Source: Caenimonas sp. SL110
GTDB lineage: Bacteria > Pseudomonadota > Gammaproteobacteria > Burkholderiales > Burkholderiaceae_C
DNA length: 61,040 bases
Reading direction: 5' to 3'
Assembly (NCBI RefSeq): GCF_001044395.1
Contig: NZ_JANU01000015.1
Span: 1-61,040 of the forward strand
Shown one piece after another: positions 9,100 to 18,251 of this stretch. A program made the position numbers and the translations under genes. The notes beneath the pieces are model-generated. The model did not search any database and was not told the origin of the DNA. It saw nothing but the letters and a program-made list of their open reading frames with translations. Numbering within the stretch: position 1 is the first letter of the stretch; the number at the start of each line of letters is the position of its first letter.

Positions 9100-11568
9100 A
9101 TGAGCGCAGACGACGCCCAAAGCGCCGATAGCGCTCGTTCGCTGCTGGCCCTGGTGGAGCAGACGGCCAACGTCGGCGTGTGGTCGCTCGACGTCGCCAG
9201 CGGCGTTGTGCGATGGACGACACAGCTCGCGCTGATTCACGAGGCACCGGTTGGCTGGCAGCCCGGCCTTGAAGAATCGTTCAACCGGTACGCCCCTGAG
9301 TGGCGCGACCGTGTCCGTGCCCTCGTGGCGGCCTGTGCGACACGCGGCGAGGCATTCGATGCCGAGATGCAGATCATCACTTTCACGGGCCGTCGTTCGT
9401 GGGTGCGCACCGTCGGCCAGGCCGTTCGCGATGCCGGCGGCGCCGTCGTCCGGGTCGAGGGTGCGGTGCAGGAGATCGCGCCTCATACACATCGACCCGG
9501 AACGCTGCTGCGACACACGGTCAGCATGGGCGGCGCGATGGGCAGCGGCGAACCCTTTGCGACCGTCGACAAGACGGGGCGATTCACCTACCTCAATGAA
9601 CAGGCGCAGTCGCTTCTGGGGCACCTTGCTGCGGACCTCATCGGGCGGCCGATCTGGAGCTTCTTCCAGAAGTCGGTGCGGATGCGCCTGGAAGAAAACT
9701 TGAGGCAAGCACTTCGCGATGGCAGGCAGGTAGAGACCGAAGAGCTGGACGCGCAGCTTTCCCGGCGCATCGAGATACGCGGCTTTCCCTTTGGCGCAGG
9801 CCTGGCGGTGCATCTGCGCGATGTGACTGCGCGGCACGATTCGCAGGAGCACCTTCGGCTGCTGGAGAGCAGCATCGCGCGCCTGAACGACATCGTGATC
9901 ATCACGGAGGCCGGGCCTTTCAGCGAACCCGGCCCTCGTATCGTGTTCGTCAATGAGGCATTCGAACGCCGCACCGGCTACCTTCCCGAAGAAGTCATCG
10001 GCCGCACACCGCGCCTGTTGCAAGGCCCGGGCACACAGCGCAAGGAACTGGACAGGATCCGCGCTGCGATGGAGCAGTGGTTGCCCGCGCGCGTGGACCT
10101 CATCAACTACACAAAGACCGGCGAGGCGTACTGGGTCGACCTGGAGGTGTCACCGGTCTGGGATGAAGCGCGCAAGCTGACGCACTGGGTGGCGGTCGGC
10201 CGCGACATCACCGAACGCAAGACCGCCGAGGAGAAGATCCAGTATCTCGCGTTCTATGACCCGCTGACACGCCTGCCCAACCGGCAGTTGCTGCTCGAGC
10301 GGCTCCAGCGCGTGCTGACCGATGAGGAAAAGCCGCGGGAAGGCGCGCTGATGTTCATCGACCTGGATAACTTCAAGGTGCTCAACGACACGCTGGGGCA
10401 CGCCAAGGGCGATGAACTGCTGCAGCAGGTGGCCGAGCGCCTGCGGTCGTGTGTCGCCGCCGGGGACACCGTGGCGCGGCTCGGTGGCGACGAGTTCGTG
10501 ATCCTGATCGAGAACAGCAGCCGCAAGCCGCTGCAGCCGGTGGCGGCCTCGAAGATCGTGAGTGAGCGCATCCTCGCGCGGCTGGGCGAGCCTTACCTGC
10601 TTTCGGGCTATCTGCACCACAGCACCTGCAGCATCGGCGTCACGCTCTTTGGCAAGACGCCGTGGGACATGAGCGAGCTGCTCAAGCAGGCGGACCTGGC
10701 GATGTACCAGGCCAAGAATGCAGGACGCAATACCGTTCGCTTTTTTGATCCGCAGATGCAGGCTAACGCCACGGCGAACGCGTCGCTCGCCATGGATCTG
10801 CGGCAGGCATGGCGCGAAGGCCAGTTCCTGCTCGACTACCAGCCGCAAGTCGGCGCTGATGGACGGATGACCGGTGTCGAGGCACTGCTTCGCTGGAAAC
10901 ATCCCGATCGCGACATGGTGCCCCCGTCGCATTTCATTCCTGCGGCCGAGGAAACCTCGCTCATCGTGCCGATCGGCCGCTGGGTGCTCGACAAGGCGTG
11001 CGAGCAGCTTGCGCTCTGGGCTAAGAGTCCGTCGCGCAGCCACTTGAGCATCGCAGTGAATGTGAGCGTTCGCCAGTTTCGCGATCCCGACTTTGTCGAT
11101 CAGGTGATGAGCGCCATCGCGCGATCGCAGATTGCCCCGCACAAGCTCAAGCTCGAATTGACCGAAAGCCTGCTGGCCGATGGCATCGAAGTGACGGTCG
11201 CCAAGATGGGGAGCCTGAAGGCGATGGGCGTCACTTTGTCGCTCGACGACTTCGGGATGGGCTACTCGTCACTGTCGTACCTCAAGCGCCTGCCGCTGGA
11301 CCAGTTGAAAATCGATCGGGGATTCGTCAAGGACATCCTGACTGACGCGAATGATGCGGCCATCGCCCGAACCATCATCGGCCTCGCGCAGAGCCTGGGG
11401 TTGGGCGTGGTCGCGGAAGGCGTTGAAACCGAGGCGCAACGCGTGTACCTGGCCCAGCAAGGCTGCTACGAATACCAGGGCTATCTTTTCAGCCGGCCCT
11501 TGCCCATTGATGAGTTGGAGTCGTTCATGACCCGCCTTGACGCCGGAGCTGCAGCACTCGAGACCTAG
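9100..11568 (+). CDS. PAS-domain diguanylate cyclase/phosphodiesterase (GGDEF-EAL)
   Basis: The ATG at 9100 gives 822 residues; a TTG at 9091 is an alternative. Three PAS-type sensor modules occupy residues ~1-385; the last (RTGYLPEEVIGRTPRLLQGP... VGRDITERK) has a PAC tail. The GGDEF domain has an intact RLGGDEF active site near residue 460. The EAL domain has intact EALLRW near 594 plus the DDFGMGYSSL and KIDRGF motifs. The protein may both make and degrade cyclic di-GMP; which activity dominates cannot be read from sequence. No transmembrane helices are seen, so it is probably cytoplasmic. Its stop codon is interleaved with that of the convergent gene in the tetranucleotide CTAG. Confidence 0.93.
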   Translation: MSADDAQSADSARSLLALVEQTANVGVWSLDVASGVVRWTTQLALIHEAPVGWQPGLEESFNRYAPEWRDRVRALVAACATRGEAFDAEMQIITFTGRRSWVRTVGQAVRDAGGAVVRVEGAVQEIAPHTHRPGTLLRHTVSMGGAMGSGEPFATVDKTGRFTYLNEQAQSLLGHLAADLIGRPIWSFFQKSVRMRLEENLRQALRDGRQVETEELDAQLSRRIEIRGFPFGAGLAVHLRDVTARHDSQEHLRLLESSIARLNDIVIITEAGPFSEPGPRIVFVNEAFERRTGYLPEEVIGRTPRLLQGPGTQRKELDRIRAAMEQWLPARVDLINYTKTGEAYWVDLEVSPVWDEARKLTHWVAVGRDITERKTAEEKIQYLAFYDPLTRLPNRQLLLERLQRVLTDEEKPREGALMFIDLDNFKVLNDTLGHAKGDELLQQVAERLRSCVAAGDTVARLGGDEFVILIENSSRKPLQPVAASKIVSERILARLGEPYLLSGYLHHSTCSIGVTLFGKTPWDMSELLKQADLAMYQAKNAGRNTVRFFDPQMQANATANASLAMDLRQAWREGQFLLDYQPQVGADGRMTGVEALLRWKHPDRDMVPPSHFIPAAEETSLIVPIGRWVLDKACEQLALWAKSPSRSHLSIAVNVSVRQFRDPDFVDQVMSAIARSQIAPHKLKLELTESLLADGIEVTVAKMGSLKAMGVTLSLDDFGMGYSSLSYLKRLPLDQLKIDRGFVKDILTDANDAAIARTIIGLAQSLGLGVVAEGVETEAQRVYLAQQGCYEYQGYLFSRPLPIDELESFMTRLDAGAAALET

Positions 11569-12269
11569 ACCGGCGCGATCTGCAGGGGCGTGTTGGGAAC
11601 GATGCGTGGCATGCGCAACACGATGGTGTCTGGCGAGCGTCTCAGATCCACCGATTCAGCCATCGCAAGAGCCTCGACATCAGCCCAATCGAGCAGCCGG
11701 TAGCTCGGCTCGTATGGCAAGGCTTCATATCCATCGGTGCGAGGCGCGACTTGCATCGTGATTTCGGCGGTGCCGTCGACCACTTCTGTGCGGATACGCA
11801 CGACGCACGGACCGCCGGCTGCGTCGGTGAGCGTGATCAGTGAGGCGATGAGCAGGTTGCGCAGCGCCACGGTCGACACCTGGAACGGCGCATCCGTCAG
11901 CTCTTTTTCGACAAGAAATCCCCGGAAATTGAAGTTGCTCGCCAGCAGCGCGATGCAATCTTCGACGCCCGCGCCCAGGCGCACGCCTTCGTCTTCCTGA
12001 GGCTCCAGCCACGCTGCCACCTTCAGGCAATTGGCCACAGCGTCACGCGCGAGGCGATTGAGCTTGAAGATGCTCGTTCGGAATTCCTCGGGAGAGGGCG
12101 ATGCGCGCTCCAGCCGTGCGTTGAGCACTTCGGCCATCATCGCGATGGCCTGCAGGTTGACCACCATGTCATGTTTGAGGGCCGGACCCAGTCGGCGCAA
12201 GACTCCGTAACGCGCCGACTCGGCGCCGGCGTGCTGGGCACGGGTCGAATTTGCTGCATCAGCAACCAT
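11565..12269 (-). CDS. Histidine-kinase/phosphotransferase-like protein (degenerate ATPase)
   Basis: The ATG at 12269 is preceded by AAGGA at a good distance and gives 234 residues, so the longer frame to 12329 is less likely. Residues ~25-60 contain an H-box-like helix (PALKHDMVVNLQAIAMMAE), followed by a second helix typical of a dimerisation domain. The C-terminal ~120 residues have the secondary-structure rhythm of a HATPase fold (LRNLLIASLITLTDAAGG), but clear N-, G1- and G2-box residues are missing. This is compatible with a ChpT-like histidine phosphotransferase or a non-catalytic kinase relative. Its likely partners are the nearby receiver protein and GGDEF-EAL protein. The assignment is tentative. 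Confidence 0.6.
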   Translation of the reverse strand: MVADAANSTRAQHAGAESARYGVLRRLGPALKHDMVVNLQAIAMMAEVLNARLERASPSPEEFRTSIFKLNRLARDAVANCLKVAAWLEPQEDEGVRLGAGVEDCIALLASNFNFRGFLVEKELTDAPFQVSTVALRNLLIASLITLTDAAGGPCVVRIRTEVVDGTAEITMQVAPRTDGYEALPYEPSYRLLDWADVEALAMAESVDLRRSPDTIVLRMPRIVPNTPLQIAPV

Positions 12270-12382
12270 GTCTTTGTCCTTCGATTGACGACAGGCGACT
12301 GTTGCACTGCCGCGCCAGAAACCTCGCAAGGCACCTGCGCATGAGCCTGTAGGAAAAAGCCGCCGGGGCTATCCTTGGCACC

Positions 12383-12952
12383 ATGAGCAAAGCATTCACC
12401 CGTGAGACGGAAGGCGAGGGCGATGACGACGACCAGGACGGCGCAGCATCTTCCCTCCCCGCCGGAACCAAAAACTACATCACACCCGCAGGATACACGC
12501 GCCTGCGCGATGAATTGCTGCAACTGATCGACGAGGAACGCCCCAAGGTGGTGGAAGTCGTGCATTGGGCCGCGAGCAACGGCGATCGTTCGGAGAATGG
12601 TGACTACATCTACGGCAAGAAGAGGCTGCGCGAAATAGACAGGCGCATCCGCTTTCTCACGCGGCGCCTTGAAATCGCGGAGATCGCAGACCCGGCGCTG
12701 CACCACGGCGGGGACCAGGTGTTTTTCGGTGCCACGGTCACGTATGCGGATGAAGCGGGCGACGAGCGCACCGTCACCATCATGGGGATCGACGAGGCCG
12801 ATACGCTCGCCGGCCAGGTGAGCTGGGTATCACCGATTGCGCGTGCGTTGATCAAGGCCAGGCAAGGCGATGTCGTGAGGTTGACGACGCCGATGGGGGT
12901 GCAGGAAGTCGAAGTGTTGAAGGTGGACTACCCGCCGCCCGCGCAAGCCTAG
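12383..12952 (+). CDS. greB: Transcription elongation factor GreB
   Basis: The 189-residue protein promotes transcript cleavage by backtracked RNA polymerase. After an acidic N-terminal extension (DDDDQD), the coiled-coil domain starts NYITPAGYTRLRDELLQL. It has the conserved NGDRSENGDYIYGKKRLREIDRRI region with the acidic tip residues, and the C-terminal FKBP-like domain (VSWVSPIARALIKARQGD). The YIYGKKRLREID pattern fits GreB rather than GreA. It converges with spoT; the two TAG stops share a CTAG. Confidence 0.95.
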   Translation: MSKAFTRETEGEGDDDDQDGAASSLPAGTKNYITPAGYTRLRDELLQLIDEERPKVVEVVHWAASNGDRSENGDYIYGKKRLREIDRRIRFLTRRLEIAEIADPALHHGGDQVFFGATVTYADEAGDERTVTIMGIDEADTLAGQVSWVSPIARALIKARQGDVVRLTTPMGVQEVEVLKVDYPPPAQA

Positions 12953-15222
12953 CGGTCGGTGCTGAAGCCGGGACGCACGCGTTGCACCTTCATGACGGAA
13001 GGGGTGCGCTTGAGGATTCGCAGCACCGAGTCGAGATGGGTCTTGTCGCGCACGGCGATGATCAGCCGCAGGTCGGCGGCGTCCTGCGCTTTTTCTTCAC
13101 CCATGTCGACGTGCGTGATGTCGGCCTCGGCGCTGGCAAGGGACGTTGCCACGCGAGCCAGTGCGCCCTTGCCGTTCACGACGGTGACCATCACCGCAGT
13201 CTCGAACGGACGCACCGGTTCGTCGGACCATTCGACGCTGATGAAGCGCTCGCTGTCCTTGTGCTGCAGGCGCTTGGCCACGGCGCAGTCGTCGCAGTGA
13301 ACGACCAGGCCCTCGCCGCGCCCGAGGTAGCCGACGATTGAGTCGCCGGGCACGGGCCGGCAGCAGCTGGCGAACTTGACGGAAGCGTTCTCGCTGCCGT
13401 CGAGCACGACCTCGCCCTGCGACACGTTTTCGTGCGCGGTGTAGCGTTCGCGGGTCAGCAGCAGCGCGTCGGGCTTCTCGCCGCGTTCCGAGAGCATCGT
13501 CACGAGCCGCTTGGCGACGATGGTGGCGATTCGCTTGCCCAGGCCGATGTCGGTGAGCAGTTCGGCGCGGTTGCGGTTGCCGGTGAAGCGCAGCAGCTTT
13601 TCCCAGATGGGGTGGTATTCGCCGTCTTCGGCGGGAAGCTTTTCCATGCCTTCCGAGCGCAGCGCCTGCGTGAGCAGCTTTTCGCCCAAGTCCTGGGACT
13701 CGACCTGCGCCAGTGTCTTGAGGTGGTGCCGGATCTTGGAGCGTGCGCGGCCGGTGCGAACGAACCCGAGCCAGGCCGGGTTGGGTGTGGAAACCGGTGC
13801 AGTGACGACTTCGACCACGTCGCCATTCTTGAGCTCGGTGCGAAGCGGCACCTGCACGCCGTTGATGCGTGCGGCGACGGTGCGGTCGCCGATGTTGCTG
13901 TGGATCGAGTAGGCAAAGTCAACGACCGTCGCGCCCCGTGGCAGCGCCATGATCTGGCTCTTGGGCGTGAACACATACACGGCATCGGGAAACAGGTCGA
14001 TCTTGACGTGGTCCCAGAACTCCGCTGCATCGCGTGTTTCGTGCTGGATGTCGAGCAGCGACTGCAGCCACTTCGTGCCCAGCCGGTCCGCGTTGTCGCT
14101 GTCCTGGTCGTTGGCCTTGTAGAGCCAGTGGGCCGCAACCCCCGACTCCGCCACGAGGTGCATCGCCTCGGTGCGCATCTGGAACTCGACGTTCACACCC
14201 GAAGGGCCGACCAGCGTGGTGTGCAGCGACTGGTAGCCGTTGACCTTGGGGATGGCGATGTGGTCCTTGAACTTGCCCGGCACCGGCTTGTACATCTGGT
14301 GCAGCATGCCCAGCGCCGTATAGCAGTCGATGACCGACGGCACGATGACGCGAAATCCATAGATATCGGTGACCTGCGCGAACGACAGGTGCTTCTCGTC
14401 CATCTTGCGATAGATGGAGTAGAGCGTCTTTTCACGCCCTTCGATCCGCATGGCGATGCCGGCTTCGTGAAAGGCGGCTTCGACCTCACGCTCGACCTTC
14501 TGGATCAGGTCGCGGCGGCGGTTGCGGGCCTTGATGACGGCCTTGTTGAGAATCGCGTGTCGCCACGGCCGAAGGTGGCGAAAGGCCAGCTCCTGCAGTT
14601 CCCGATAGGTCTGGTTCAGGCCCAGGCGGTGCGCGATCGGTGCGTAGATTTCAAGCGTCTCTGAAGAAATGCGCGTCCACTTTTCGCGCGGCACGTCTTC
14701 GAGCGTGCGCATGTTGTGGGTGCGATCGGCCAGCTTGATGAGAATGACGCGCACATCACGCGCCATCGCCAGCAGCATCTTGCGAAACGACTCCGCCTGG
14801 TTTTCTTCGCGGGTGTTGAACTGCAGCTTGTCCAGCTTGGTGAGACCGTCGACCAGTTCGGCCACGGGCGCTCCGAATCGCTCGATCAGTTGCGGCTTGG
14901 TAACGCCGCAATCTTCGATCGCGTCGTGCAGCAGCGCGGCCATGAGTGCTTGGGCGTCGAGCTTCCATTCGGCGCATTGCGCCGCGACGGCGATGGGGTG
15001 CGTGATGTAGGGCTCGCCGCTGGCCCGGAGCTGGCCCAGGTGCGCTTCATCGGCAAAGCGATAGGCCTTGCGGACCAGGTCGACATCGCCCGTGTCCAGA
15101 TAGTCCAGGCTGGCCGTGAGCGCGGCAAAACTCGCCGCTGCCGCATTGGCTGCGGCGGGACTGGGAACGGCTGGCACAGGGGGACGCTTGCCTTTGCCGG
15201 AAGGGGTCAGCACGGCGCTCAT
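12949..15222 (-). CDS. spoT: Bifunctional (p)ppGpp synthetase/hydrolase SpoT
   Basis: I place the start at ATG 15222 (MSAVLTP), giving 757 residues; the frame continues to 15276 without need. The hydrolase HD domain has intact HDAIED (~99-104) and KLADRTHNMRT. The synthetase domain follows (REKTLYSIYRKM, YGFRVIVP, NGYQSLHTTLVGP, VEFQMRTEAMH), then TGS (FTPKSQIMALPRGATVVDFAY), a conserved Cys motif (CCRPVPGDSIVGYLG) and a C-terminal ACT domain. It controls ppGpp in the stringent response. It lies downstream of gmk and rpoZ but is separated from rpoZ by a terminator, so it may have its own promoter. Confidence 0.95.
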   Translation of the reverse strand: MSAVLTPSGKGKRPPVPAVPSPAAANAAAASFAALTASLDYLDTGDVDLVRKAYRFADEAHLGQLRASGEPYITHPIAVAAQCAEWKLDAQALMAALLHDAIEDCGVTKPQLIERFGAPVAELVDGLTKLDKLQFNTREENQAESFRKMLLAMARDVRVILIKLADRTHNMRTLEDVPREKWTRISSETLEIYAPIAHRLGLNQTYRELQELAFRHLRPWRHAILNKAVIKARNRRRDLIQKVEREVEAAFHEAGIAMRIEGREKTLYSIYRKMDEKHLSFAQVTDIYGFRVIVPSVIDCYTALGMLHQMYKPVPGKFKDHIAIPKVNGYQSLHTTLVGPSGVNVEFQMRTEAMHLVAESGVAAHWLYKANDQDSDNADRLGTKWLQSLLDIQHETRDAAEFWDHVKIDLFPDAVYVFTPKSQIMALPRGATVVDFAYSIHSNIGDRTVAARINGVQVPLRTELKNGDVVEVVTAPVSTPNPAWLGFVRTGRARSKIRHHLKTLAQVESQDLGEKLLTQALRSEGMEKLPAEDGEYHPIWEKLLRFTGNRNRAELLTDIGLGKRIATIVAKRLVTMLSERGEKPDALLLTRERYTAHENVSQGEVVLDGSENASVKFASCCRPVPGDSIVGYLGRGEGLVVHCDDCAVAKRLQHKDSERFISVEWSDEPVRPFETAVMVTVVNGKGALARVATSLASAEADITHVDMGEEKAQDAADLRLIIAVRDKTHLDSVLRILKRTPSVMKVQRVRPGFSTDR

Positions 15223-15264
15223 GCCTTTAATGTAGCGTGCCACCCCCAGGAAGAGCTTGGCCCA

Positions 15265-15293
15265 TGAAAAAAGCACCGCAATGCGGTGCTTTT
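15265..15293 (-). terminator. Rho-independent terminator of the gmk-rpoZ unit
   Basis: The hairpin pairs AAAAGCACCGC (15269-15279) with GCGGTGCTTTT (15283-15293) around a 3-nt loop. Read on the minus strand it ends in a run of six T, and it sits 20 bp after the rpoZ stop codon. Confidence 0.88.
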
Positions 15294-15312
15294 GGATGGG
15301 GTGCCAGGCAGA

Positions 15313-15519
15313 TCAGCCGCCGGGAACCTTCTTGAGCATCTCGAGGCCGACCTTGCCTTGGGCGATTTCACGCAGGGCCGTGACGCAGGGCTTGTTCTTG
15401 CTTTCGATCTTGGGGGCGTGTCCCTGGCTCAGCATGCGGGCGCGGTAGGTTGCGGCGAGCACAAGCTGGAAGCGGTTGGGGATTTGTTGCAGGCAGTCTT
15501 CGACGGTGATGCGGGCCAT
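15313..15519 (-). CDS. rpoZ: RNA polymerase omega subunit
   Basis: The 68-residue protein begins [20 protein letters not shown], the omega signature, with the ATYRARML helix. It assists RNA polymerase assembly by clamping beta'. A GGAG ribosome binding site precedes the ATG at 15519. It follows gmk by 17 bp and precedes spoT, the usual proteobacterial order. Confidence 0.96.
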   Translation of the reverse strand: MARITVEDCLQQIPNRFQLVLAATYRARMLSQGHAPKIESKNKPCVTALREIAQGKVGLEMLKKVPGG

Positions 15520-15536
15520 GAATACTCCAGGAGGAA

Positions 15537-16157
15537 TCAGCTGATGTTGAGGGCTTTGAACGTTGCGGCCCGGGCACGGCGCTGAGCCGAAAATTTAAGC
15601 CGCTGGGCGTGAACTATCGCTTTCATGTCGAAAAGCGCGCGTTCAAATAACTCATTAATTATAACGAAATCGAACTCATGCGCCTGTTCCATCTCTTCAG
15701 CGGCGTTCTTGAGCCGGATATCGATGACATCGGGCGCGTCCTCGCCGCGGCGTTCCAGTCGTGACCTGAGTTCTTCCCAGCTGGGCGGCAGGATAAAGAT
15801 CAGTACCGCATTGGCAAAGATGCGCTTGATCGCCAGGGCACCCTGGAAGTCGATCTCCAGGATGACATCGGCGCCGGTGGCGATACGCTCTTCGATGGCG
15901 CGCTTGGAGGTGCCGTAGCGGTGGCCGTGCACGAATGCCCATTCGACGAAACCATCGGCCAGCACCATGCTGTCGAACTCGGGCGTGGAAACAAAGAAGT
16001 ACTCGCGCCCGTGCTTTTCCTGCCCGCGGGGCGCGCGCGTCGTGTGAGAAACAGACGGCTGCACCTGCGCGTCGAGCTCGAGCAGCGCCTTGACGAGGCT
16101 GGACTTGCCGGCGCCGCTGGGGGCCGCTACAACAAACAGGTTACCGGGGTAGTCCAT
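15537..16157 (-). CDS. gmk: Guanylate kinase
   Basis: The start at ATG 16157 gives 206 residues; the frame extends to 16193 but the family begins at [15 protein letters not shown]. The Walker A motif is [10 protein letters not shown], and the GMP-binding region is [22 protein letters not shown] with the conserved Arg and Tyr. It phosphorylates GMP to GDP in the cytoplasm. It is followed closely by rpoZ. Confidence 0.96.
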   Translation of the reverse strand: MDYPGNLFVVAAPSGAGKSSLVKALLELDAQVQPSVSHTTRAPRGQEKHGREYFFVSTPEFDSMVLADGFVEWAFVHGHRYGTSKRAIEERIATGADVILEIDFQGALAIKRIFANAVLIFILPPSWEELRSRLERRGEDAPDVIDIRLKNAAEEMEQAHEFDFVIINELFERALFDMKAIVHAQRLKFSAQRRARAATFKALNIS

Positions 16158-16192
16158 GGAGGTGGCGATTCTAGCAAGCAGCCTTGCCCGCA

Positions 16193-17110
16193 CTATTCCA
16201 GGTTCTGCACCTGCTCGCGCATCTGCTCGATCAAGACCTTCATGTCGACCGACACACGGGTCATCTCCAGCGCGGCAGACTTCGATCCGAGGGTGTTGGC
16301 CTCGCGATGCAGTTCCTGGATGAGGAAGTCGAGCCGCTTGCCGACCTCGCCGCCCTTTTTCACCAGCCGCTCGATCTCGTCGAGGTGGGATGCGAGCCGG
16401 GTCAGCTCTTCAGCCACATCGATGCGGATGGCGAATGCAGTCGCTTCGCTCAGCGCGCGGTCCTGCGCGGCTTCGGGCAGCGTGGCGCCATCGGTGAGGG
16501 CCATGGCCTCTTTCCAGCGGTCGAGAAAGCGATTGCGCTGCTGCTCCACGAGTTGCGGCACCAGAGGCCCGGCCTGTTTGGCCAGCGCGCGCAGCTGCTT
16601 GAGGTGACCGATCATCATCTCGGCCAGGCGTGCGCCCTCGCGCTCGCGCGCAGACATCAGTTCGTCCAGCGTCGTTTTGGCCAGCTCAATCACGACCTCG
16701 CTCCAGTCGGCTTCCGAGGCGCCCTCGGAGGCGCTCATGCGAACGACGTCGGCCACGCTCAGGGACTTGGCGTCCGGCAGCCATGCCCTGACGTGGTCCT
16801 GCAGCGAGTTGAGCCGCTGGAGCATGCGCGGCGTCGGCTCGCGAAGGCCTTCGCCGGCGTTGGACTCCACGGCGGCTCGCACCTCGACCTTGCCGCGCTT
16901 CAGGCGCGACATGATCAGTTCGCGCAGCGCGGGCTCGTAAGGGCGCAGTTCTTCGGACAGGCGGAATGTAAGGTCAAGAAAGCGGCTGTTCACCGAGCGC
17001 ATTTCAAGGCCCAGGCGGCTTGGCGGCGTGCTCCGTGTCTCGGCCTGCGAGCGCGTGTCTGCTGCGCTTTGCTGGCCGCTTGCGAAGCCGGTCATGCTGT
17101 AAACTGCCAT
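16193..17110 (-). CDS. yicC: YicC-family endoribonuclease-like protein
   Basis: The 305-residue protein starts at ATG 17110 with [12 protein letters not shown], the diagnostic YicC N-terminus. It also has [17 protein letters not shown] and the C-terminal DUF1732-like segment ending [33 protein letters not shown]. Family members are reported RNA endonucleases affecting sRNA turnover. It lies 35 bp upstream of gmk in the same direction. The longer minus-strand frame to 18313 is an antisense shadow of the kinase gene. An insert (~residues 15-32) makes the N-terminus longer than usual. Confidence 0.92.
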   Translation of the reverse strand: MAVYSMTGFASGQQSAADTRSQAETRSTPPSRLGLEMRSVNSRFLDLTFRLSEELRPYEPALRELIMSRLKRGKVEVRAAVESNAGEGLREPTPRMLQRLNSLQDHVRAWLPDAKSLSVADVVRMSASEGASEADWSEVVIELAKTTLDELMSAREREGARLAEMMIGHLKQLRALAKQAGPLVPQLVEQQRNRFLDRWKEAMALTDGATLPEAAQDRALSEATAFAIRIDVAEELTRLASHLDEIERLVKKGGEVGKRLDFLIQELHREANTLGSKSAALEMTRVSVDMKVLIEQMREQVQNLE

Positions 17111-17164
17111 GGAGGTCTTTTGCCGATCTCGGAGTCGTTGCGGGATTGCGAGAATAACCGGGAT

Positions 17165-17198
17165 GGGCCTGCAGCCCAACATTCTTAGGCTGCAGCCT
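17165..17198. promoter_or_regulatory. Two CTGCAGCC palindromic elements in divergent yicC/kinase gap
   Basis: The 108-bp gap between the divergent yicC and Ser/Thr kinase genes holds a perfect 12-bp palindrome AGGCTGCAGCCT (17187-17198) and a near copy GGGCCTGCAGCCC (17165-17177). These lie 21-42 bp before the kinase start and may be a regulator site. No protein is assigned. Confidence 0.35.
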
Positions 17199-17218
17199 AT
17201 TACATCGCTTCTTAATAC

Positions 17219-18229
17219 ATGTCCAAGGTCAAACCAGCGCCTCTGCCCCCCGACACCGTCATTGGTGGCTATCGCGTGGTGCGCAAGCTTTCGGCTGGTG
17301 GCTTCGGCGTGGTGTACCTGGCCGTCGACAACGAAGGCCAGCAGGTCGCCGTCAAGGAATATCTTCCTGCTTCGCTCGCCGGACGCGCGCCGGGCGAACT
17401 GCTTCCCCAGGTCCAGCCCGAAAAACTGTCGCTGTATCGCCTGGGCCTGAAAAGCTTTTTCGAAGAAGGTCGCGCCCTGGCGCAGATCTCGCACGCCTCG
17501 GTGGTGAGCGTGCTCAACTTCTTTCGCGAGAACGAAACCGTCTACATGGTGATGAATTACCTGGAGGGCGCGACCCTTCAGGATTTCATCATCACCGCGC
17601 GTGAACTCAAGAAGCAGAAGGTCTTTCGCGAATCGACCATCCGTTCGCTCTTCGACGAAATCCTGCGGGGCTTGCGCATCGTGCACCAGCACAAGATGCT
17701 CCACCTGGACATCAAGCCTGCCAACATTTTCATCACCGACGACAACAAGGCCGTGATGATCGACTTTGGCGCAGCGCGTGAAGTGCTGTCGAAAGAAGGC
17801 AACTTCATCCGTCCGATGTACACGCCCGGTTTTGCGGCGCCGGAGATGTACCGGCGTGATTCGTCGATGGGTCCCTGGACCGACATCTACGCGATCGGCG
17901 CGTGCATCTATGCCTGCATGCAGGGCTATCCGCCCAACGATGCGCCGCAGCGTCTGGAGAAAGACCGCCTGGCGCTTGCGCTTTCGAGGCTGCGCGGTGT
18001 TTATTCCGACAACCTGATCGAGGTGGTCGAGTGGTGCATGTCGCTGGACCCCTTGTCGCGTCCGCAATCCGTGTTCGCGCTGCAAAAGGAACTCAGCCGT
18101 GAAGGCGAGCGCCGTTACACCAAGCTGTCGGTGGGCGAGAAGATGCGCCTTCAGTTCGACAACATGGTGACGGACACCAAGAAGAATGTGAAGAAGGCCA
18201 CCGGGTTCGGCGGCGTCAAGGCCAAGTGA
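17219..18229 (+). CDS. Serine/threonine protein kinase (Hanks type)
   Basis: The 336-residue protein is a single kinase domain: Gly-rich loop LSAGGFGVVYLAV, ATP lysine in VAVKEYLP, catalytic loop MLHLDIKPANIFI, DFG-type DFGAAREV, and the APE-equivalent PGFAAPEMY. There is no transmembrane segment or PASTA domain, so it is probably soluble. The gene is followed 22 bp later by a PP2C phosphatase, giving a reversible phosphorylation pair. The HLDIKP (not HRDIKP) loop marks a non-RD kinase. Substrates are unknown. Confidence 0.93.
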   Translation: MSKVKPAPLPPDTVIGGYRVVRKLSAGGFGVVYLAVDNEGQQVAVKEYLPASLAGRAPGELLPQVQPEKLSLYRLGLKSFFEEGRALAQISHASVVSVLNFFRENETVYMVMNYLEGATLQDFIITARELKKQKVFRESTIRSLFDEILRGLRIVHQHKMLHLDIKPANIFITDDNKAVMIDFGAAREVLSKEGNFIRPMYTPGFAAPEMYRRDSSMGPWTDIYAIGACIYACMQGYPPNDAPQRLEKDRLALALSRLRGVYSDNLIEVVEWCMSLDPLSRPQSVFALQKELSREGERRYTKLSVGEKMRLQFDNMVTDTKKNVKKATGFGGVKAK

Positions 18230-18251
18230 CCGGCCCCTACGACCTCCCACG

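Noticed and set aside
13432..14664. 410-codon plus-strand frame opposite spoT
   Set aside because: It is antisense to a gene with every SpoT motif intact; high-GC codon use creates long shadow frames. No family resemblance.
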